A DNA stretch of 64,000 nucleotides from Streptococcus sp. 596553. Its GTDB lineage: Bacteria; Bacillota; Bacilli; Lactobacillales; Streptococcaceae. The notes under the pieces are model-generated. The model saw only the letters and a program-made list of their open reading frames with translations, did no database searches and was not told the DNA's origin. Position 1 is the first letter of the stretch. Every line of letters begins with the position of its first letter. The translations under genes and the position numbers were made by a program. This document shows positions 50,837 to 61,312 of this stretch, one piece after another. The DNA lies in contig NZ_OXCQ01000003.1 in NCBI RefSeq assembly GCF_900411395.1, forward strand, positions 1-64,000, written 5' to 3'.

Positions 50837-53455
50837 TTACAATTTACCTGCTACGGCATCCAACAATTCTTGGATTTTAGCTTGGTTGCTTCCTCCTGCC
50901 ATGGCCATGTCTGGTTTACCACCACCACGTCCATCGACGATTGGTGCTAATTCTTTGACAAGGTTTCCTGCATGAAGGTCTTTTGTCTTGCTTGCTACAA
51001 GGACATTGACTTTGTCACCGATAGCGGCAACTAGGACAAGAAGATCAGAGTAGTCTTTTTGTTTCCAGTTATCCGCAAAAGTACGAAGAGCACCGGCATC
51101 TGATACAGACACTTGACTAGCAATGTAACGGTGACCGTTGACTTCCTTAACATCCTTGAAGATGTCGCCTGCAGCTGCAGCTGCGGCTTTTTCTTTCAAC
51201 TCAGCATTTTCTTTTTGCAATTGACGAAGTTGTTCTTGAAGTCCTTCTACTTTATGAGGTACTTCCTTGACTTGAGGTGCTTTCAAGGTTGCTGCGACAG
51301 CTTTAAGTGCGTCTTCTTGTTCACGATAGGCTTCAAAGGCTTCCTTACCAGTCACTGCTAAAATACGGCGAGTTCCTGATCCGATACCTTCTTCTTTGAC
51401 TATCTTGAAGAGACCAATTTCAGAAGTGTTGCCAACGTGGGTACCACCACAAAGCTCGATAGAGTAGTCACCGATTGTAACAACACGGACTTCCTTGCCG
51501 TATTTCTCACCAAAGAGGGCCATCGCTCCCATTTCCTTGGCAGTGTCAATATCTGTTTCAACTGTCTTCACTTCAAGTGCTTCCCAGATTTTTTCATTGA
51601 CTTGCTGCTCAATAGCACGCAATTCTTCTGCAGTTACTGCTTGGAAGTGGGTAAAGTCAAAGCGAAGGAATTCAACTTCGTTAAGAGATCCTGCTTGTGT
51701 CGCATGATTTCCAAGGATATTGTGAAGAGCAGCGTGAAGCAAGTGAGTCGCAGTGTGGTTTTTCATAACACGGTGACGACGATTTGTATCAATTGCCAAG
51801 GTATATTCTTGGTTCAAGGCAAGCAGTGCAAGGACTTCAACAGTGTGAAGAGCTTGTCCGTTTGGTGCTTTTTGAACATTAGTCACAGTAGCCACGACCT
51901 TACCTGACTCATCCAAGATTTGTCCGTGGTCAGCCACCTGTCCACCCATCTCAGCGTAGAATGGAGTTTCCGCAAAGATAAGAGAGGCAGTTCCTTCAGA
52001 TACAGCTTCTACTTCTGCATTGTCAGCCACGATAGCTACCAATTTAGAAGACAATTGGCTAGCATTGTAGTTGAAGACACTTTCTACAGTGATGTTTTGG
52101 AGGGTTTCATTTTGCATACCCATTGAACCACCCTTGACAGCTGACGCACGCGCGCGTTCTTGCTGTTCTTTCATGGCTGCTTCAAAACCTTCACGGTCTA
52201 CAGTCATACCAGCTTCTTCAGCGATTTCTTCAGTCAATTCAACTGGGAACCCATAAGTATCATAGAGTTTGAAGACATCTGAACCAGCAATGACAGATTG
52301 ACCTTTTTCTTTCAAGTCTGCTACGATTCCTTGGGCAAAGTGTTGACCTGAGTGAAGGGTACGGGCAAATGACTCTTCCTCGCTCTTAACGATTTTTTCG
52401 ATAAAGTCACGTTTTTCAAGCACTTCTGGGTAGTAGCTTTCCATGATTTTTCCAACGGTTGGAACGAGTTTGTAAAGGAAAGGCTCGTTTATACCCAATT
52501 TTTGACCATGCATAGACGCACGACGAAGGAGACGACGAAGGACATAACCACGACCTTCATTTCCTGGAAGGGCACCATCACCGATGGCAAATGACAAAGA
52601 ACGAATGTGGTCTGCGATGACCTTGAAGTTCATGTTGTCGCCATCTTGGTCATAGACCTTACCAGACAATTTCTCTACTTCACGAATGATTGGCATGAAG
52701 AGGTCTGTTTCAAAGTTGGTCTTAGCCCCTTGGATAACGGCCACCAAACGCTCCAAACCAGCTCCCGTATCAATGTTCTTGTGTGGCAATTCCTTGTATT
52801 CGCTACGAGGAACAGCAGGGTCTGCGTTAAATTGTGATAAAACGATGTTCCAGATTTCGATATAACGGTCGTTTTCAATATCTTCTGCAAGCAGGCGAAG
52901 ACCGATATTTTCTGGGTCAAAGGCTTCCCCACGGTCAAAGAAGATTTCTGTATCTGGTCCAGAAGGTCCCGCACCGATTTCCCAGAAGTTGTCCTCAATT
53001 GGAATCAAGTGACTTGGATCCACTCCCACTTCAATCCAGCGGTTGTATGAATCTTTATCAGCTGGATAGTAAGTCATGTAAAGTTTTTCAGCTGGGAAGT
53101 CAAACCACTCAGGGCTTGTCAAAAGCTCATAAGCCCAAGTGATCGCTTCGTCACGGAAGTAATCACCGATAGAGAAGTTCCCCAACATTTCAAACATGGT
53201 ATGGTGACGTGCAGTCTTCCCTACGTTTTCGATGTCGTTGGTACGGATAGCCTTTTGCGCATTGGTAATACGTGGATTTTCTGGGATAATAGTCCCATCA
53301 AAGTATTTCTTAAGAGTTGCTACCCCAGAGTTAATCCACAAAAGAGTTGGGTCATTTACAGGAACCAAGCTCACTGATGGTTCTACTGAGTGACCTTTGG
53401 TTGCCCAGAAATCAAGCCACATTTGGCGTACTTGTGCACTAGATAGTTGTTTCAT
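50837..53455 (-). CDS. alaS: Alanine--tRNA ligase
   Basis: 872 residues. The N-terminal class II catalytic core begins [20 protein letters not shown] with [18 protein letters not shown]. The editing domain has [11 protein letters not shown] and [16 protein letters not shown] with zinc ligands, and the C-terminal C-Ala domain ends [20 protein letters not shown]. It charges tRNA-Ala and removes mischarged Ser/Gly. It follows the LURP-type gene by 21 bases and is governed by the upstream T-box. Confidence 0.97.
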   Translation of the reverse strand: MKQLSSAQVRQMWLDFWATKGHSVEPSVSLVPVNDPTLLWINSGVATLKKYFDGTIIPENPRITNAQKAIRTNDIENVGKTARHHTMFEMLGNFSIGDYFRDEAITWAYELLTSPEWFDFPAEKLYMTYYPADKDSYNRWIEVGVDPSHLIPIEDNFWEIGAGPSGPDTEIFFDRGEAFDPENIGLRLLAEDIENDRYIEIWNIVLSQFNADPAVPRSEYKELPHKNIDTGAGLERLVAVIQGAKTNFETDLFMPIIREVEKLSGKVYDQDGDNMNFKVIADHIRSLSFAIGDGALPGNEGRGYVLRRLLRRASMHGQKLGINEPFLYKLVPTVGKIMESYYPEVLEKRDFIEKIVKSEEESFARTLHSGQHFAQGIVADLKEKGQSVIAGSDVFKLYDTYGFPVELTEEIAEEAGMTVDREGFEAAMKEQQERARASAVKGGSMGMQNETLQNITVESVFNYNASQLSSKLVAIVADNAEVEAVSEGTASLIFAETPFYAEMGGQVADHGQILDESGKVVATVTNVQKAPNGQALHTVEVLALLALNQEYTLAIDTNRRHRVMKNHTATHLLHAALHNILGNHATQAGSLNEVEFLRFDFTHFQAVTAEELRAIEQQVNEKIWEALEVKTVETDIDTAKEMGAMALFGEKYGKEVRVVTIGDYSIELCGGTHVGNTSEIGLFKIVKEEGIGSGTRRILAVTGKEAFEAYREQEDALKAVAATLKAPQVKEVPHKVEGLQEQLRQLQKENAELKEKAAAAAAGDIFKDVKEVNGHRYIASQVSVSDAGALRTFADNWKQKDYSDLLVLVAAIGDKVNVLVASKTKDLHAGNLVKELAPIVDGRGGGKPDMAMAGGSNQAKIQELLDAVAGKL

Positions 53456-53476
53456 ATTGTCTCCTTATTTACTTGT

Positions 53477-53962
53477 TTAATGTGATTGGCTTTCCAGCAT
53501 TTCCACATAGTCAATTGCGACGCAGAGGGAAATGACTAGGTCTGCATAAGCGTCCTCAAGAACCGTTACGGTATAGGTAGAGGTCAGATGGAAGAGTTCT
53601 TTCTTAATTTCCGCAATCAGCTGATCGCGATCATCCAGCAATTTGAAATTCAAATCCCAGATATTGCCCTCGATACGAAGGCCTAGATTATCAAACTCAT
53701 ACTTATCTCGCCAGAAGGTCAACTTCTTGCGAATGACAAAACTCGAGCCATCCCGAAGCTGAATCTCAAAACGAGGTAGCAAGGTCAAGATTTCTTTACT
53801 GATCTGACTGACTTGTTCACCATTAGCATCATAGATGGTAAAAGTTTTGGGAATCTTAAAAAATGATCCCTCTACCTGATAGGTGATTTCTCCCCTGTCA
53901 TCCTTGATAGCGAAGCGTTCGCCTCCAAGACGAAACTTTTGTTTGACAAGAAATGTTTTCAT
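53477..53962 (-). CDS. LURP-one/YxjI-family protein
   Basis: 161 residues from ATG 53962 (MKTFLVKQKFRLGGERFAIK) with GGAGG 5 bases upstream; the longer frame runs into the T-box RNA. All-beta pattern with repeated strands (FAIKDDRGEITYQVEGSFFK, FVIRKKLTFWRDKYEF), as in LURP-one-related/tubby-like proteins, likely a membrane- or lipid-associated scaffold. Function unknown; co-transcribed with alaS and so under alanine control. Confidence 0.8.
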   Translation of the reverse strand: MKTFLVKQKFRLGGERFAIKDDRGEITYQVEGSFFKIPKTFTIYDANGEQVSQISKEILTLLPRFEIQLRDGSSFVIRKKLTFWRDKYEFDNLGLRIEGNIWDLNFKLLDDRDQLIAEIKKELFHLTSTYTVTVLEDAYADLVISLCVAIDYVEMLESQSH

Positions 53963-53972
53963 CAACACCTCC

Positions 53973-54156
53973 AAAAAATCAAAAGACAAGCTCATATCAC
54001 GAAGGGCGAAAAACCGCGGTACCACCTTCATTCAATGAACTTGTCATTCTCTTGTTCTTATGCAATTGTATGATTGAGTAGCATGACTTCCTAGCTTAGA
54101 TGGCTCGCAGCACCGCCATTTCTCTGGACTAAGACAAGAGAAAATCAATTCTCAAC
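53973..54156 (-). promoter_or_regulatory. T-box riboswitch (alanine-type by context)
   Basis: The minus strand carries the T-box sequence AAGGTGGTACCGCG at 54015-54028. Downstream is the competing terminator GACAAGTTCAT ... ATGAGCTTGTC with TTTTGATTTTTT (ends near 53973). The upstream half contains stem I-like sequence with AGTCCAGAGAAATGGCGG and GAGCCATCTAAGC. Uncharged tRNA binding would favour antitermination. Because alaS is the only synthetase in the operon, the tRNA is expected to be tRNA-Ala. Confidence 0.9.
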
Positions 54157-54162
54157 TTTCTT

Positions 54163-54191
54163 ATTATATCGTTTTTTTAAGCTTGCGTCAA
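54163..54191 (-). promoter_or_regulatory. Promoter of the T-box/alaS operon
   Basis: Minus-strand TTGACG (54186-54191), 17-base spacer, TATAAT (54163-54168). Confidence 0.8.
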
Positions 54192-54237
54192 CTGGAAATC
54201 ATCTCCCTTGAATCAAACCAATTCCCTACATCTCAGA

Positions 54238-54489
54238 TTACTTTTTCAGAATATATTTTTTCTTACTATTATCACTCTTTTTATCCCAACTTTTATTCCA
54301 AGTTTTCGAATTGCTAAATATAGCTACGCAAATATTTGCAAATATAAAGTTTCCTATCACCAAATATATAGACTCAGTCGTTAGGTATTGTCGATCCAAA
54401 CCATCCTTTAGATAAAATAGTATATATGTTTGCTGAATAGTCAAAAAGGCTGGCCAAAAAAATTTTTTGAAAAAAGTAGATATTTTCAT
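54238..54489 (-). CDS. Small membrane protein, 83 aa
   Basis: Product begins MKISTFFKKFFWPAFLTIQQ, with hydrophobic segments at about residues 8-28 and 41-60 and a basic tail (WDKKSDNSKKKYILKK). The ribosome site is weak, but a TATACT -10 lies upstream. It has no recognised family; two-helix small membrane proteins of this kind are common in accessory gaps. Confidence 0.5.
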   Translation of the reverse strand: MKISTFFKKFFWPAFLTIQQTYILFYLKDGLDRQYLTTESIYLVIGNFIFANICVAIFSNSKTWNKSWDKKSDNSKKKYILKK

Positions 54490-54553
54490 TATTTGTTACC
54501 GCTTTCTGTAATGTTAAGCTTAGTATACTACTAGGCAAACAAATAAGCAACTA

Positions 54554-54657
54554 ATACTCTTCGAAAATCTCTTCAAACCACGTCAACGTCACCTTGTCGT
54601 ACTCAAGTACAGCCTGCGACTAGTTTACTAGTTTGCTCTTTGATTTTCATTGAGTAT
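54554..54657 (-). repeat. BOX element (A-C type)
   Basis: Starts ATACTCTTCGAAAATCTCTT, contains ACCACGTCAACGTCACCTTG and ends TTTGATTTTCATTGAGTAT. The boxB part is missing. Confidence 0.9.
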
Positions 54658-54693
54658 AAAATAGAAAATATAGGGCTGTAAAAACTGACTTCT

Positions 54694-54726
54694 ATATAAA
54701 AAACGAACCAGCTTGACTGATTCGTT
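54694..54726 (-). terminator. Terminator of the pot operon
   Basis: Minus-strand AACGAATCAG-TCAAG-CTGGTTCGTT followed by TTTTTATA. Confidence 0.8.
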
Positions 54727-54742
54727 TTCGGACATTCTACTC

Positions 54743-55813
54743 CTACTTCCGATACATTTTAAACTGTAGGAAGAGGTCGCTATATTTTCCTGTCCATTTA
54801 TGGTCAAATTTTTCATAAACTTCTAGGTGTTTCATGGTTTCAGCATCAGGATAGAAGGCCTTGTCTTCTTTTTTCTCCTCTGGGAGTAGTTCCTTGGCTG
54901 GTAGGTTTGGTGTTGAATAACCGACATACTCTGCATTTTTAAGAGCATTTTCAGGTTTCAACATAAAGTTGATAAAGGCATAGGCTGCGTCTTGGTTTTT
55001 AACTGTTTTGGGAATGACCATATTGTCAAACCAAAGGTTGCTGGCCTCGGTCGGAACCACATAGCGTAGATTTTCATTTTTTTCCAGCATTTGGCTGGCT
55101 TCGCCAGAGAAGGTCACACCGATTGCAGCATTATTCTGAATCATGTAGCCCTTCATCTCGTCGGCAACGATGGCCTTGATATTTGGAGTCAGTTTATAGA
55201 GCTTGTCTACTGTCTCTTCTAACTGCTGGGTATCCTTGGAGTTGAGGCTGTAGCCTAGGGAGTTGAGCCCCAGTCCCAGCACCTCACGCGCCCCATCAAA
55301 GAGCATGATAGAGTTCTTATACTCTGGCTTCCAGAGGTCATCCCAGTGCTCAGGCGCTTCCTCTACCATGGTTTCATTGTAGACAATTCCTAATGTTCCC
55401 CAGAAGTAAGGGATAGAGAATTTATTGCCTGGGTCAAAGGACTGGTTGAGGAACTCCGGTCCGATATTTTCAAGACCTTCAAGTTTTGAATAGTCAAGTG
55501 GTACCAAGAGGTCTTCGTCCTTCATCTTATTAATCATGTATTCACTAGGGATGGCAATATCGTAGGTCGTTCCACCCTGCTTGATTTTGGTATACATGGC
55601 TTCGTTGGAGTCAAAAGTCTCGTACTGGACTTGGATTCCTGTTTCTTCAGTGAATTGCTCCAAGAGTTCTGGATCGATATAGTCCCCCCAGTTGTAGATA
55701 ACCAGTTTTTGACTATCTCGGCTATTGATTTTACTATCGAGATGAGTCGCAATTCCCCACAAGACGAGAATAATGGCTACAATTCCTGCTAAAAATGAAT
55801 AGAGTTTTTTCAT
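54743..55813 (-). CDS. potD: Spermidine/putrescine-binding protein
   Basis: 356 residues. The N-terminal hydrophobic segment (FLAGIVAIILVLWGIATHL) is an anchor or signal without a lipobox Cys. The mature part has LVIYNWGDYIDPELLEQF, GTTYDIAIPSEYMINKM, GTLGIVYNETMV and EAYAFINFMLKPE-like ends (DAAYAFINFMLKPENAL), the PotD pattern for polyamine binding. It is the last gene of the pot operon and overlaps potC. Confidence 0.95.
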   Translation of the reverse strand: MKKLYSFLAGIVAIILVLWGIATHLDSKINSRDSQKLVIYNWGDYIDPELLEQFTEETGIQVQYETFDSNEAMYTKIKQGGTTYDIAIPSEYMINKMKDEDLLVPLDYSKLEGLENIGPEFLNQSFDPGNKFSIPYFWGTLGIVYNETMVEEAPEHWDDLWKPEYKNSIMLFDGAREVLGLGLNSLGYSLNSKDTQQLEETVDKLYKLTPNIKAIVADEMKGYMIQNNAAIGVTFSGEASQMLEKNENLRYVVPTEASNLWFDNMVIPKTVKNQDAAYAFINFMLKPENALKNAEYVGYSTPNLPAKELLPEEKKEDKAFYPDAETMKHLEVYEKFDHKWTGKYSDLFLQFKMYRK

Positions 55814-56583
55814 GCTTGCTCCTCCTTCTCACGTGAGATAAAGTAATATCCAACCACTAGGATAATACTAAAGAGAAAGACAAGGGCAGACAGGGCATTG
55901 ATTTCTAAGGAAATCCCCTTGCGAGCACGAGAGTAAATCTCGACTGACAGGGTTGAAAAGCCATTTCCCGTTACAAAGAAGGTTACGGCAAAGTCATCTA
56001 GCGAATAGGTGAAGGCCATGAAATAACCTGCAATAATAGACGGTGTCAGGTAAGGAAGCATAATTTCCTTGAACATCTGAAATTGACTAGCACCAAGGTC
56101 ATAGGCCGCATGAATCATGTCACCGTTCATTTCCTTGAGACGAGGCAAAACCATCAAGACCACGATAGGAATGGAGAAGGCCACGTGACTAGAAAGAACG
56201 GTCAAAAAGCCAAGTGAAAACTTGAGTTGGGTAAAGAGAATCAAGAAGCTGGCACCAATCATAACGTCAGGCGCAACCATGAGGATATTATTGAGTGATA
56301 GAAAGGCTTCTTGGTATTTCTTACGAGACTGGTAGATGTAAATGGCACCAAAAGTCCCGATAATGGTCGCAATCAAGGCTGACAGGAAGGCCAAGAAAAA
56401 GGTCTGAGTTACAATCAACATAAGACGACCATCGCCAAACATGGTTTTAAAATGGCTCAAGCTAAAGCCTGTAAAGCTATTCATGTCATTGCCCGCGTTA
56501 AAGGCATAGCCAATCAAGTAAAAGATTGGCAGGTAGAGGACAAGAAAGACCAGTCCCAGATAAAGGTTGGCAAATTTTTTCAT
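55810..56583 (-). CDS. potC: Spermidine/putrescine ABC permease PotC
   Basis: 257 residues from ATG 56583 ([20 protein letters not shown]). Six membrane helices. The EAA loop for binding PotA is AAYDLGASQFQMFKEIMLPY. It pairs with PotB to form the channel and overlaps both neighbours by 4 bases. Confidence 0.94.
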   Translation of the reverse strand: MKKFANLYLGLVFLVLYLPIFYLIGYAFNAGNDMNSFTGFSLSHFKTMFGDGRLMLIVTQTFFLAFLSALIATIIGTFGAIYIYQSRKKYQEAFLSLNNILMVAPDVMIGASFLILFTQLKFSLGFLTVLSSHVAFSIPIVVLMVLPRLKEMNGDMIHAAYDLGASQFQMFKEIMLPYLTPSIIAGYFMAFTYSLDDFAVTFFVTGNGFSTLSVEIYSRARKGISLEINALSALVFLFSIILVVGYYFISREKEEQA

Positions 56584-57386
56584 CGTTCTCTCCTTTCCTT
56601 GGTCACCCACATGGTGATGAACATAGTCAGGATGAGAATCACACCGATGGTAGAACCCATACCGTAGTTGTCATTGGTCAGGAAGTTTTGCTCAATGGCT
56701 GTCCCCAGTGTAATAACGCGGTTCCCACCAATCAAACGGGTCAGCATGAAGAGACTCAAGCTAGGAATAAAGACAGACTGAACTCCACTTCTCACACCGT
56801 TCATCGATAGAGGGAAGATGACATGACGGAAGGTCTCCCACTTGGTAGCACCGAGGTCATAACTTGCATTGATGAGATTGTTATCCATATCGTCCAAGAC
56901 ATTAAAAATCGGCAAAATCATAAAGGGAAGCTCGATGTAGCTTGCGACAAAGATAAAGGAGAAATCGGTAAAGAGCAACTGCTGTGAACCGATTCCGATA
57001 AATTCTAAGAATTGGTTAATAGAGCCATTTTGACCAAAAATCCCGATAAAGGCATAGGCCTTGAGGAGCAAATTGATCCATGTAGGCAGGATAATCAGCA
57101 TAAGCCAGAGTTGACGGTGTTTGAGACGAGTCAAAAAGAGGGCTGTCGGATAACTGATAAGCAGGGTCACAAAGGTCACAATCCCTGCATAAAGCACTGA
57201 GTTGAAACTCATTTTGAGGTAGGTCAAGTTTTGTGACGCAAAGTAAGATTTATAGTTTTCTAAGCTAAACTGGCCTTCAATGTTGAAAAAGGATTGACCG
57301 AAAATCAGGACCAAGGGTGCCAACACAAAGAGGGCAATCCAAAGCATGTAGGGCACTACAAAGAGTTTAGAGCTTGTTTTCTTCAT
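56580..57386 (-). CDS. potB: Spermidine/putrescine ABC permease PotB
   Basis: 268 residues from ATG 57386 ([20 protein letters not shown]); the frame opens 7 codons earlier. Six membrane helices, EAA loop [20 protein letters not shown]. It overlaps potA by 20 bases and potC by 4, so subunit synthesis is coupled. Confidence 0.94.
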   Translation of the reverse strand: MKKTSSKLFVVPYMLWIALFVLAPLVLIFGQSFFNIEGQFSLENYKSYFASQNLTYLKMSFNSVLYAGIVTFVTLLISYPTALFLTRLKHRQLWLMLIILPTWINLLLKAYAFIGIFGQNGSINQFLEFIGIGSQQLLFTDFSFIFVASYIELPFMILPIFNVLDDMDNNLINASYDLGATKWETFRHVIFPLSMNGVRSGVQSVFIPSLSLFMLTRLIGGNRVITLGTAIEQNFLTNDNYGMGSTIGVILILTMFITMWVTKERRER

Positions 57387-58524
57387 CTCTTTCCTCCTCG
57401 ATTGCATTGATCAGACCTGCTTCTTGCTCTTCGATTTCTACGTACTCCTCGATACGAGCATCGAACTCTTCTTCGGTTTCGTTGAGACGCATGATGTGGA
57501 TGTCTTCTGGTTCAAAGTCCAGACCGATTTCCTCACCAACAATAGCCTTACGGGTTGAGTGGATCATCCATTCATTTCCCAGTTCATCATAGGCGATAAT
57601 TTCATAGTGCACCCCACGGAAAAGCTGGGTATCGACCTTAACTTGGAGCTTGCCTTCTTCAGGAAGGGTAATGCGCAAGTCCTCTGGACGAATAACAACC
57701 TCAACAGGTTCATTTGGTTTCATCCCCCCATCGACCGCTTCAAAGCGTTTGCCGTTAAACTCAACTAAGTAGTCCTCAATCATGGTACCTGGCAAGATAT
57801 TTGACTCACCGATAAAGGTGGCAACAAAGTGGTTGATTGGCTCATCGTAGATGTCCACAGGCGTTCCAGACTGGACAATCTCGCCATCATTCATGACGAA
57901 AATCCAGTCACTCATTGCAAGGGCTTCTTCCTGATCGTGAGTGACAAAGACAAAGGTAATGCCCAATCGTTGTTGTAATTCACGCAGTTCATACTGCATG
58001 TCTGTTCTCAATTTCAAGTCCAACGCTGACAAAGGCTCGTCCAACAAAACCACACGGGGTTGGTTGATGATAGCACGGGCAATGGCAACACGCTGACGTT
58101 GTCCTCCAGAGAGTTTACGGATAGAACGCTTTTCGTAACCTTCCAACTGAACCATCTTGAGAACTTCCGCTACGCGTTGCTCGATTTCTTTCTTGTCAAT
58201 TTTACGCAAGCGAAGTGGAAAGGCAACATTTTCAAACACATTCATATGTGGAAACAAGGCATAGGATTGGAAGACCGTATGGACGTCACGCTTGTTGGTT
58301 GGGATGTCGTTGATACGAACACCGTCCAACAAAATATCTCCAGTCGTAGCATCCAGTAAACCTGCAATGATGTTAAGGATGGTTGATTTCCCTGAACCAG
58401 ATGCGCCTAGAAGGGTGTAGAATTTCCCTTCTTCCAACTCAAAGTTGATATCTTTGAGAACCTTGGTGTTGCTGTCTTCAAAAACTTTAGAGACGTTTTT
58501 GAATTCAATAATTGGTTTTTTCAA
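57367..58524 (-). CDS. potA: Spermidine/putrescine ABC ATPase PotA, TTG start
   Basis: 385 residues. Walker [10 protein letters not shown], signature LSGGQRQR, Walker [14 protein letters not shown]-loop [11 protein letters not shown]; the C-terminal TOBE-like regulatory domain follows residue about 240 ([19 protein letters not shown]). The start codon is TTG at 58524, preceded by AAGGA 11 bases upstream, a rather inefficient site. An acidic tail ([18 protein letters not shown]) is longer than in most family members. It energises polyamine import. Confidence 0.95.
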   Translation of the reverse strand: MKKPIIEFKNVSKVFEDSNTKVLKDINFELEEGKFYTLLGASGSGKSTILNIIAGLLDATTGDILLDGVRINDIPTNKRDVHTVFQSYALFPHMNVFENVAFPLRLRKIDKKEIEQRVAEVLKMVQLEGYEKRSIRKLSGGQRQRVAIARAIINQPRVVLLDEPLSALDLKLRTDMQYELRELQQRLGITFVFVTHDQEEALAMSDWIFVMNDGEIVQSGTPVDIYDEPINHFVATFIGESNILPGTMIEDYLVEFNGKRFEAVDGGMKPNEPVEVVIRPEDLRITLPEEGKLQVKVDTQLFRGVHYEIIAYDELGNEWMIHSTRKAIVGEEIGLDFEPEDIHIMRLNETEEEFDARIEEYVEIEEQEAGLINAIEEERDEENKL

Positions 58525-58683
58525 TTGTCATTTATTCCTTCTTTTTCATAGATTAACAGATCAGGGCTCTGTCAGGCCGCCACTACCTCGTGTAGGAGAT
58601 TAAACTGCCTACATTCTTCTGCACTAACGATAGGCTTTCACCCCCTTTCCATGACATAGCAGCAGCTTTTCAACTACAGCTTC
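58525..58683 (-). other. murB-potA intergenic region with alternative pairings
   Basis: The 159 bases between murB and potA have no ORF. On the minus strand GCCTA...TAGGC and GTAGG...CCTAC share the same TAGG bases and exclude each other, and CTAC-ACGAG-GTAG offers a third pairing. GGGGGTGAAAGCC and GGCGGCCTGACAGAGCC are GC-rich blocks in an otherwise AT-rich gap. I see no clear promoter or intrinsic terminator. It may be a regulatory leader for potABCD or an attenuator; no family assigned. Confidence 0.4.
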
Positions 58684-59589
58684 CTACTTGCTTTCACCTA
58701 AAATACGGACTTCTCTCTCAAGAGTGACGCCAGAGTGTTCCTTGACTTTTTCAATCACAGACTCAATCAAGTCTTCGTAGTCTTTGGCCGTTCCATCAGC
58801 AACATTGATCATAAATCCTGCGTGCTTTTCTGACACTTCTACGCCACCGATACGATAGCCTTTCAAACCAGCCTCAGAAATCAACTGACCTGCAAAATGC
58901 CCTACTGGACGCTTAAAGACCGAACCACAAGATGGGTATTCCAAAGGTTGCTTGAGTTCACGTAGGTGCGTCAAGCGGTCCATTTCTTGCTTGATAACCT
59001 GATGGGTTCCTGGAGCTAGGGCAAATTTAGCTGATAAGACAACAGAACCAGACTCTTGAATGGCTGAATGACGGTAACCAAAAGCCAGGTCCTTGGCAGA
59101 CAGAGTCTCGATTTCTCCATCCTTGGTCAAGACCTTACAAGACTGCAAGATGTGAGCAATCTCGCCACCATAGGCACCCGCATTCATAAAGACAGCACCA
59201 CCAACGCTCCCTGGAATGCCACAAGCAAACTCAAAACCCGTCAAACTATGACGAAGCGCAATGCGAGTTGTTTCAATCAAGTTGGCCCCTGCTTCAGCTT
59301 CAATGGTATAGCCATCAACGGAAACGTTATTGAGCTTGTCACACAAGATGACAAATCCACGAATCCCACCATCACGAACGATGATATTGCTGGCATTGCC
59401 AAGAACCATCCAAGGGATATTTTCTTGATTGGCAAATTTAACAAGGCGCGCCAACTCAAAACGATTTCGTGGAAAGACCAAATAATCGGCCTCTCCACCT
59501 ACTTTTGTATAACTATAGCTATGCAAGGGTTCCTTAAAACGGATATCAATTCCTTCTAAGATTTCAAGCATTTTTTCTCTTACAGACAT
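58684..59589 (-). CDS. murB: UDP-N-acetylenolpyruvoylglucosamine reductase
   Basis: 301 residues. FAD-binding [36 protein letters not shown]; catalytic [20 protein letters not shown] and [20 protein letters not shown] (active-site Ser), ending with [17 protein letters not shown]. It makes UDP-MurNAc for peptidoglycan. It precedes the pot operon by 159 bases on the same strand, a linkage typical of pneumococcus. Confidence 0.96.
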   Translation of the reverse strand: MSVREKMLEILEGIDIRFKEPLHSYSYTKVGGEADYLVFPRNRFELARLVKFANQENIPWMVLGNASNIIVRDGGIRGFVILCDKLNNVSVDGYTIEAEAGANLIETTRIALRHSLTGFEFACGIPGSVGGAVFMNAGAYGGEIAHILQSCKVLTKDGEIETLSAKDLAFGYRHSAIQESGSVVLSAKFALAPGTHQVIKQEMDRLTHLRELKQPLEYPSCGSVFKRPVGHFAGQLISEAGLKGYRIGGVEVSEKHAGFMINVADGTAKDYEDLIESVIEKVKEHSGVTLEREVRILGESK

Positions 59590-59675
59590 GTCACTCTTCC
59601 TTTTACAAAATTCATTCCATTATACCATTTTTAAGACCATTTGACGACCCTAAAAAAATCTTGGGCTTATTTTAA

Positions 59676-59700
59676 ACAAAAAAAAGAGGTTTCCCCCTTT
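59676..59700 (-). terminator. Weak terminator after the YhfC-type gene
   Basis: Minus-strand AGGGGGAAACCTCT followed by TTTTTTTG; short stem. Confidence 0.45.
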
Positions 59701-59702
59701 TC

Positions 59703-60455
59703 TTATGATTTTTTGCAAAAGATTGCCTTGGTTCCATAGGCAACCAGAACGAGCTCTAGTGCTAGGACAACTTCCGCCAAGACTGGATTGGTCAGCCAGC
59801 CAACTTGGACTAGAGATGGTGCCAGATCAAAGAAGGCATGTAGGCCATAGGCTGCTAGGAGATAAATCCATTTCTTCTGGCGAACAGCTTGGTAAACCCA
59901 AACTGTCAAGAGTAATTGAAAACCTAGCGCCAAGATTCGCTCAAAACCAAGCAAATAAATCTGCCAGACCGATAGCGACTGGATAGTCTTCAACATATTT
60001 TCAGACAGTAATTGCATAACCTGTGGATCCTGAGTTTGAACTGCTGAGAGAACGATGTAGAGATTAAACAAACTAGCAAGACCCAGGAAAATTAATTCCA
60101 AGCCACCATGCCCCAGTCCATAGGCCAAGGCGTCTGCCTTTTCCAAACTTCTCTTTTTCTCCAACCATTTGAAGAAAACAAGACGAGCCGTTTCCTCAAA
60201 AAATGCTGCCATGGCGAGGCCATAGATGATATAGACAAGCGGATGGTCTTGCAAGAGGGCAATACTACCATCTTTTTGAGGATGTAAAACCAAGATATGC
60301 ACCAGTTTTTCTAAAATCTGTGTAGAGACAAAGAAAGCAACGGCACCCAAGCCCAAGACAGCTAGATTAATCTGGTATTTCTTTTTGGCATACCAAATGC
60401 TCCCAAACAGAAAAGCTAGCAACAGCACCATGGTAATGATAATATGAATGGTCAT
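59703..60455 (-). CDS. YhfC-family intramembrane metalloprotease
   Basis: 250 residues, about seven membrane helices. MAAFFEETARLVFFKWL (E-E-x-x-R) and ALAYGLGHGGLELIFLG (H and E) are the family's putative metal-binding motifs, related to the CPBP/Abi-type proteases. The function in streptococci is not known. It follows the acetolactate decarboxylase gene by 9 bases on the same strand. Confidence 0.82.
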   Translation of the reverse strand: MTIHIIITMVLLLAFLFGSIWYAKKKYQINLAVLGLGAVAFFVSTQILEKLVHILVLHPQKDGSIALLQDHPLVYIIYGLAMAAFFEETARLVFFKWLEKKRSLEKADALAYGLGHGGLELIFLGLASLFNLYIVLSAVQTQDPQVMQLLSENMLKTIQSLSVWQIYLLGFERILALGFQLLLTVWVYQAVRQKKWIYLLAAYGLHAFFDLAPSLVQVGWLTNPVLAEVVLALELVLVAYGTKAIFCKKS

Positions 60456-60464
60456 TTTCTTCTC

Positions 60465-61196
60465 CTATTCTGCCTTTTCAATATCTTTTTTCATCTCGTC
60501 AACATTGAACTTAGCAAACAAGTATTGACGGTCTTGGACAGGAAAACGTTGGTCCAACTGATCAACTGCTCCCACCTCGATAATCCCTTCCTTTATGACA
60601 AAGTCCATGACATGTCCACCGAAGGTCAAATCATCTGAGATGAAGTGCAGATGGTAGCCTGCCACACTAACCCCATGGAAAATTTCTGGGGTCCAGAAAC
60701 CAACGATGGTCCCTGCCACATTGTCACGACTATATTCAGGCTGATGCGTTGCGACCTCAGCAAACTTGGTATCTGGTGTCGACTTGGGAATCATGCGCAC
60801 ATGCATATGCGAAAATTCCCCACGAATCTTGATCGAGCGGAAAAGATTTTCCCCGTCGTAATAAGACTCAATTCGTTCTTCCAATTCCTTGTCTGTCATC
60901 TCAAAGCGCTGGCGGAAAATGACTTCTGCCTGATGCGGTACCACTGCTGCGTAAGGAATAAGGGCATCTGGTGATACTTCCACAATCTCTGGTTGCTCTC
61001 CTGATCCCTTGGCCTGATAAGCCTTGCCATCCAAGACAATCAATTCCCCATCAATGGAATCCAAGGTTCCCAAACCAAGGTCACCATGCTCTAGCAATTC
61101 TCCTACTGTCATAGTACCACCATAAAGGCCTGCCATCAAGGCTCCAAGGGTATTGTATTGAAATAATTTCACTGGTTCCTGCACGTTCTTATCCAT
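60465..61196 (-). CDS. alsD: Alpha-acetolactate decarboxylase
   Basis: 243 residues. FQYNTLGALMAGLYGGTMTV, HGDLGLGTLDSIDGELIVLD with the first zinc region, and SGEFSHMHVRMIPKS-like (RGEFSHMHVRMIPKSTP) and GYHLHFISDDLTFGGHVMD, where the His residues bind zinc, are conserved. It converts acetolactate to acetoin, diverting pyruvate and limiting branched-chain amino acid synthesis. Divergent from a MocR regulator. Confidence 0.95.
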   Translation of the reverse strand: MDKNVQEPVKLFQYNTLGALMAGLYGGTMTVGELLEHGDLGLGTLDSIDGELIVLDGKAYQAKGSGEQPEIVEVSPDALIPYAAVVPHQAEVIFRQRFEMTDKELEERIESYYDGENLFRSIKIRGEFSHMHVRMIPKSTPDTKFAEVATHQPEYSRDNVAGTIVGFWTPEIFHGVSVAGYHLHFISDDLTFGGHVMDFVIKEGIIEVGAVDQLDQRFPVQDRQYLFAKFNVDEMKKDIEKAE

Positions 61197-61234
61197 TCAC
61201 TTTCTTGTCTGTTATTCTATAAATGTTACTCCTA

Positions 61235-61263
61235 AGTATACCACATTTGCCCCTAGATGTGAA
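61235..61263 (-). promoter_or_regulatory. alsD promoter
   Basis: Minus-strand TTCACA (61258-61263), 17-base spacer, TATACT (61235-61240). Confidence 0.6.
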
Positions 61264-61283
61264 CGAGAGAAACACCCTAGACA

Positions 61284-61312
61284 TTGCCAAGAAGGAAAAA
61301 AAAGGGTACAAT
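61284..61312 (+). promoter_or_regulatory. MocR-type regulator promoter
   Basis: TTGCCA (61284-61289), 17-base spacer, TACAAT (61307-61312). It is divergent from the alsD promoter with only 20 bases between the -35 elements, so one bound regulator could control both. Confidence 0.6.
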
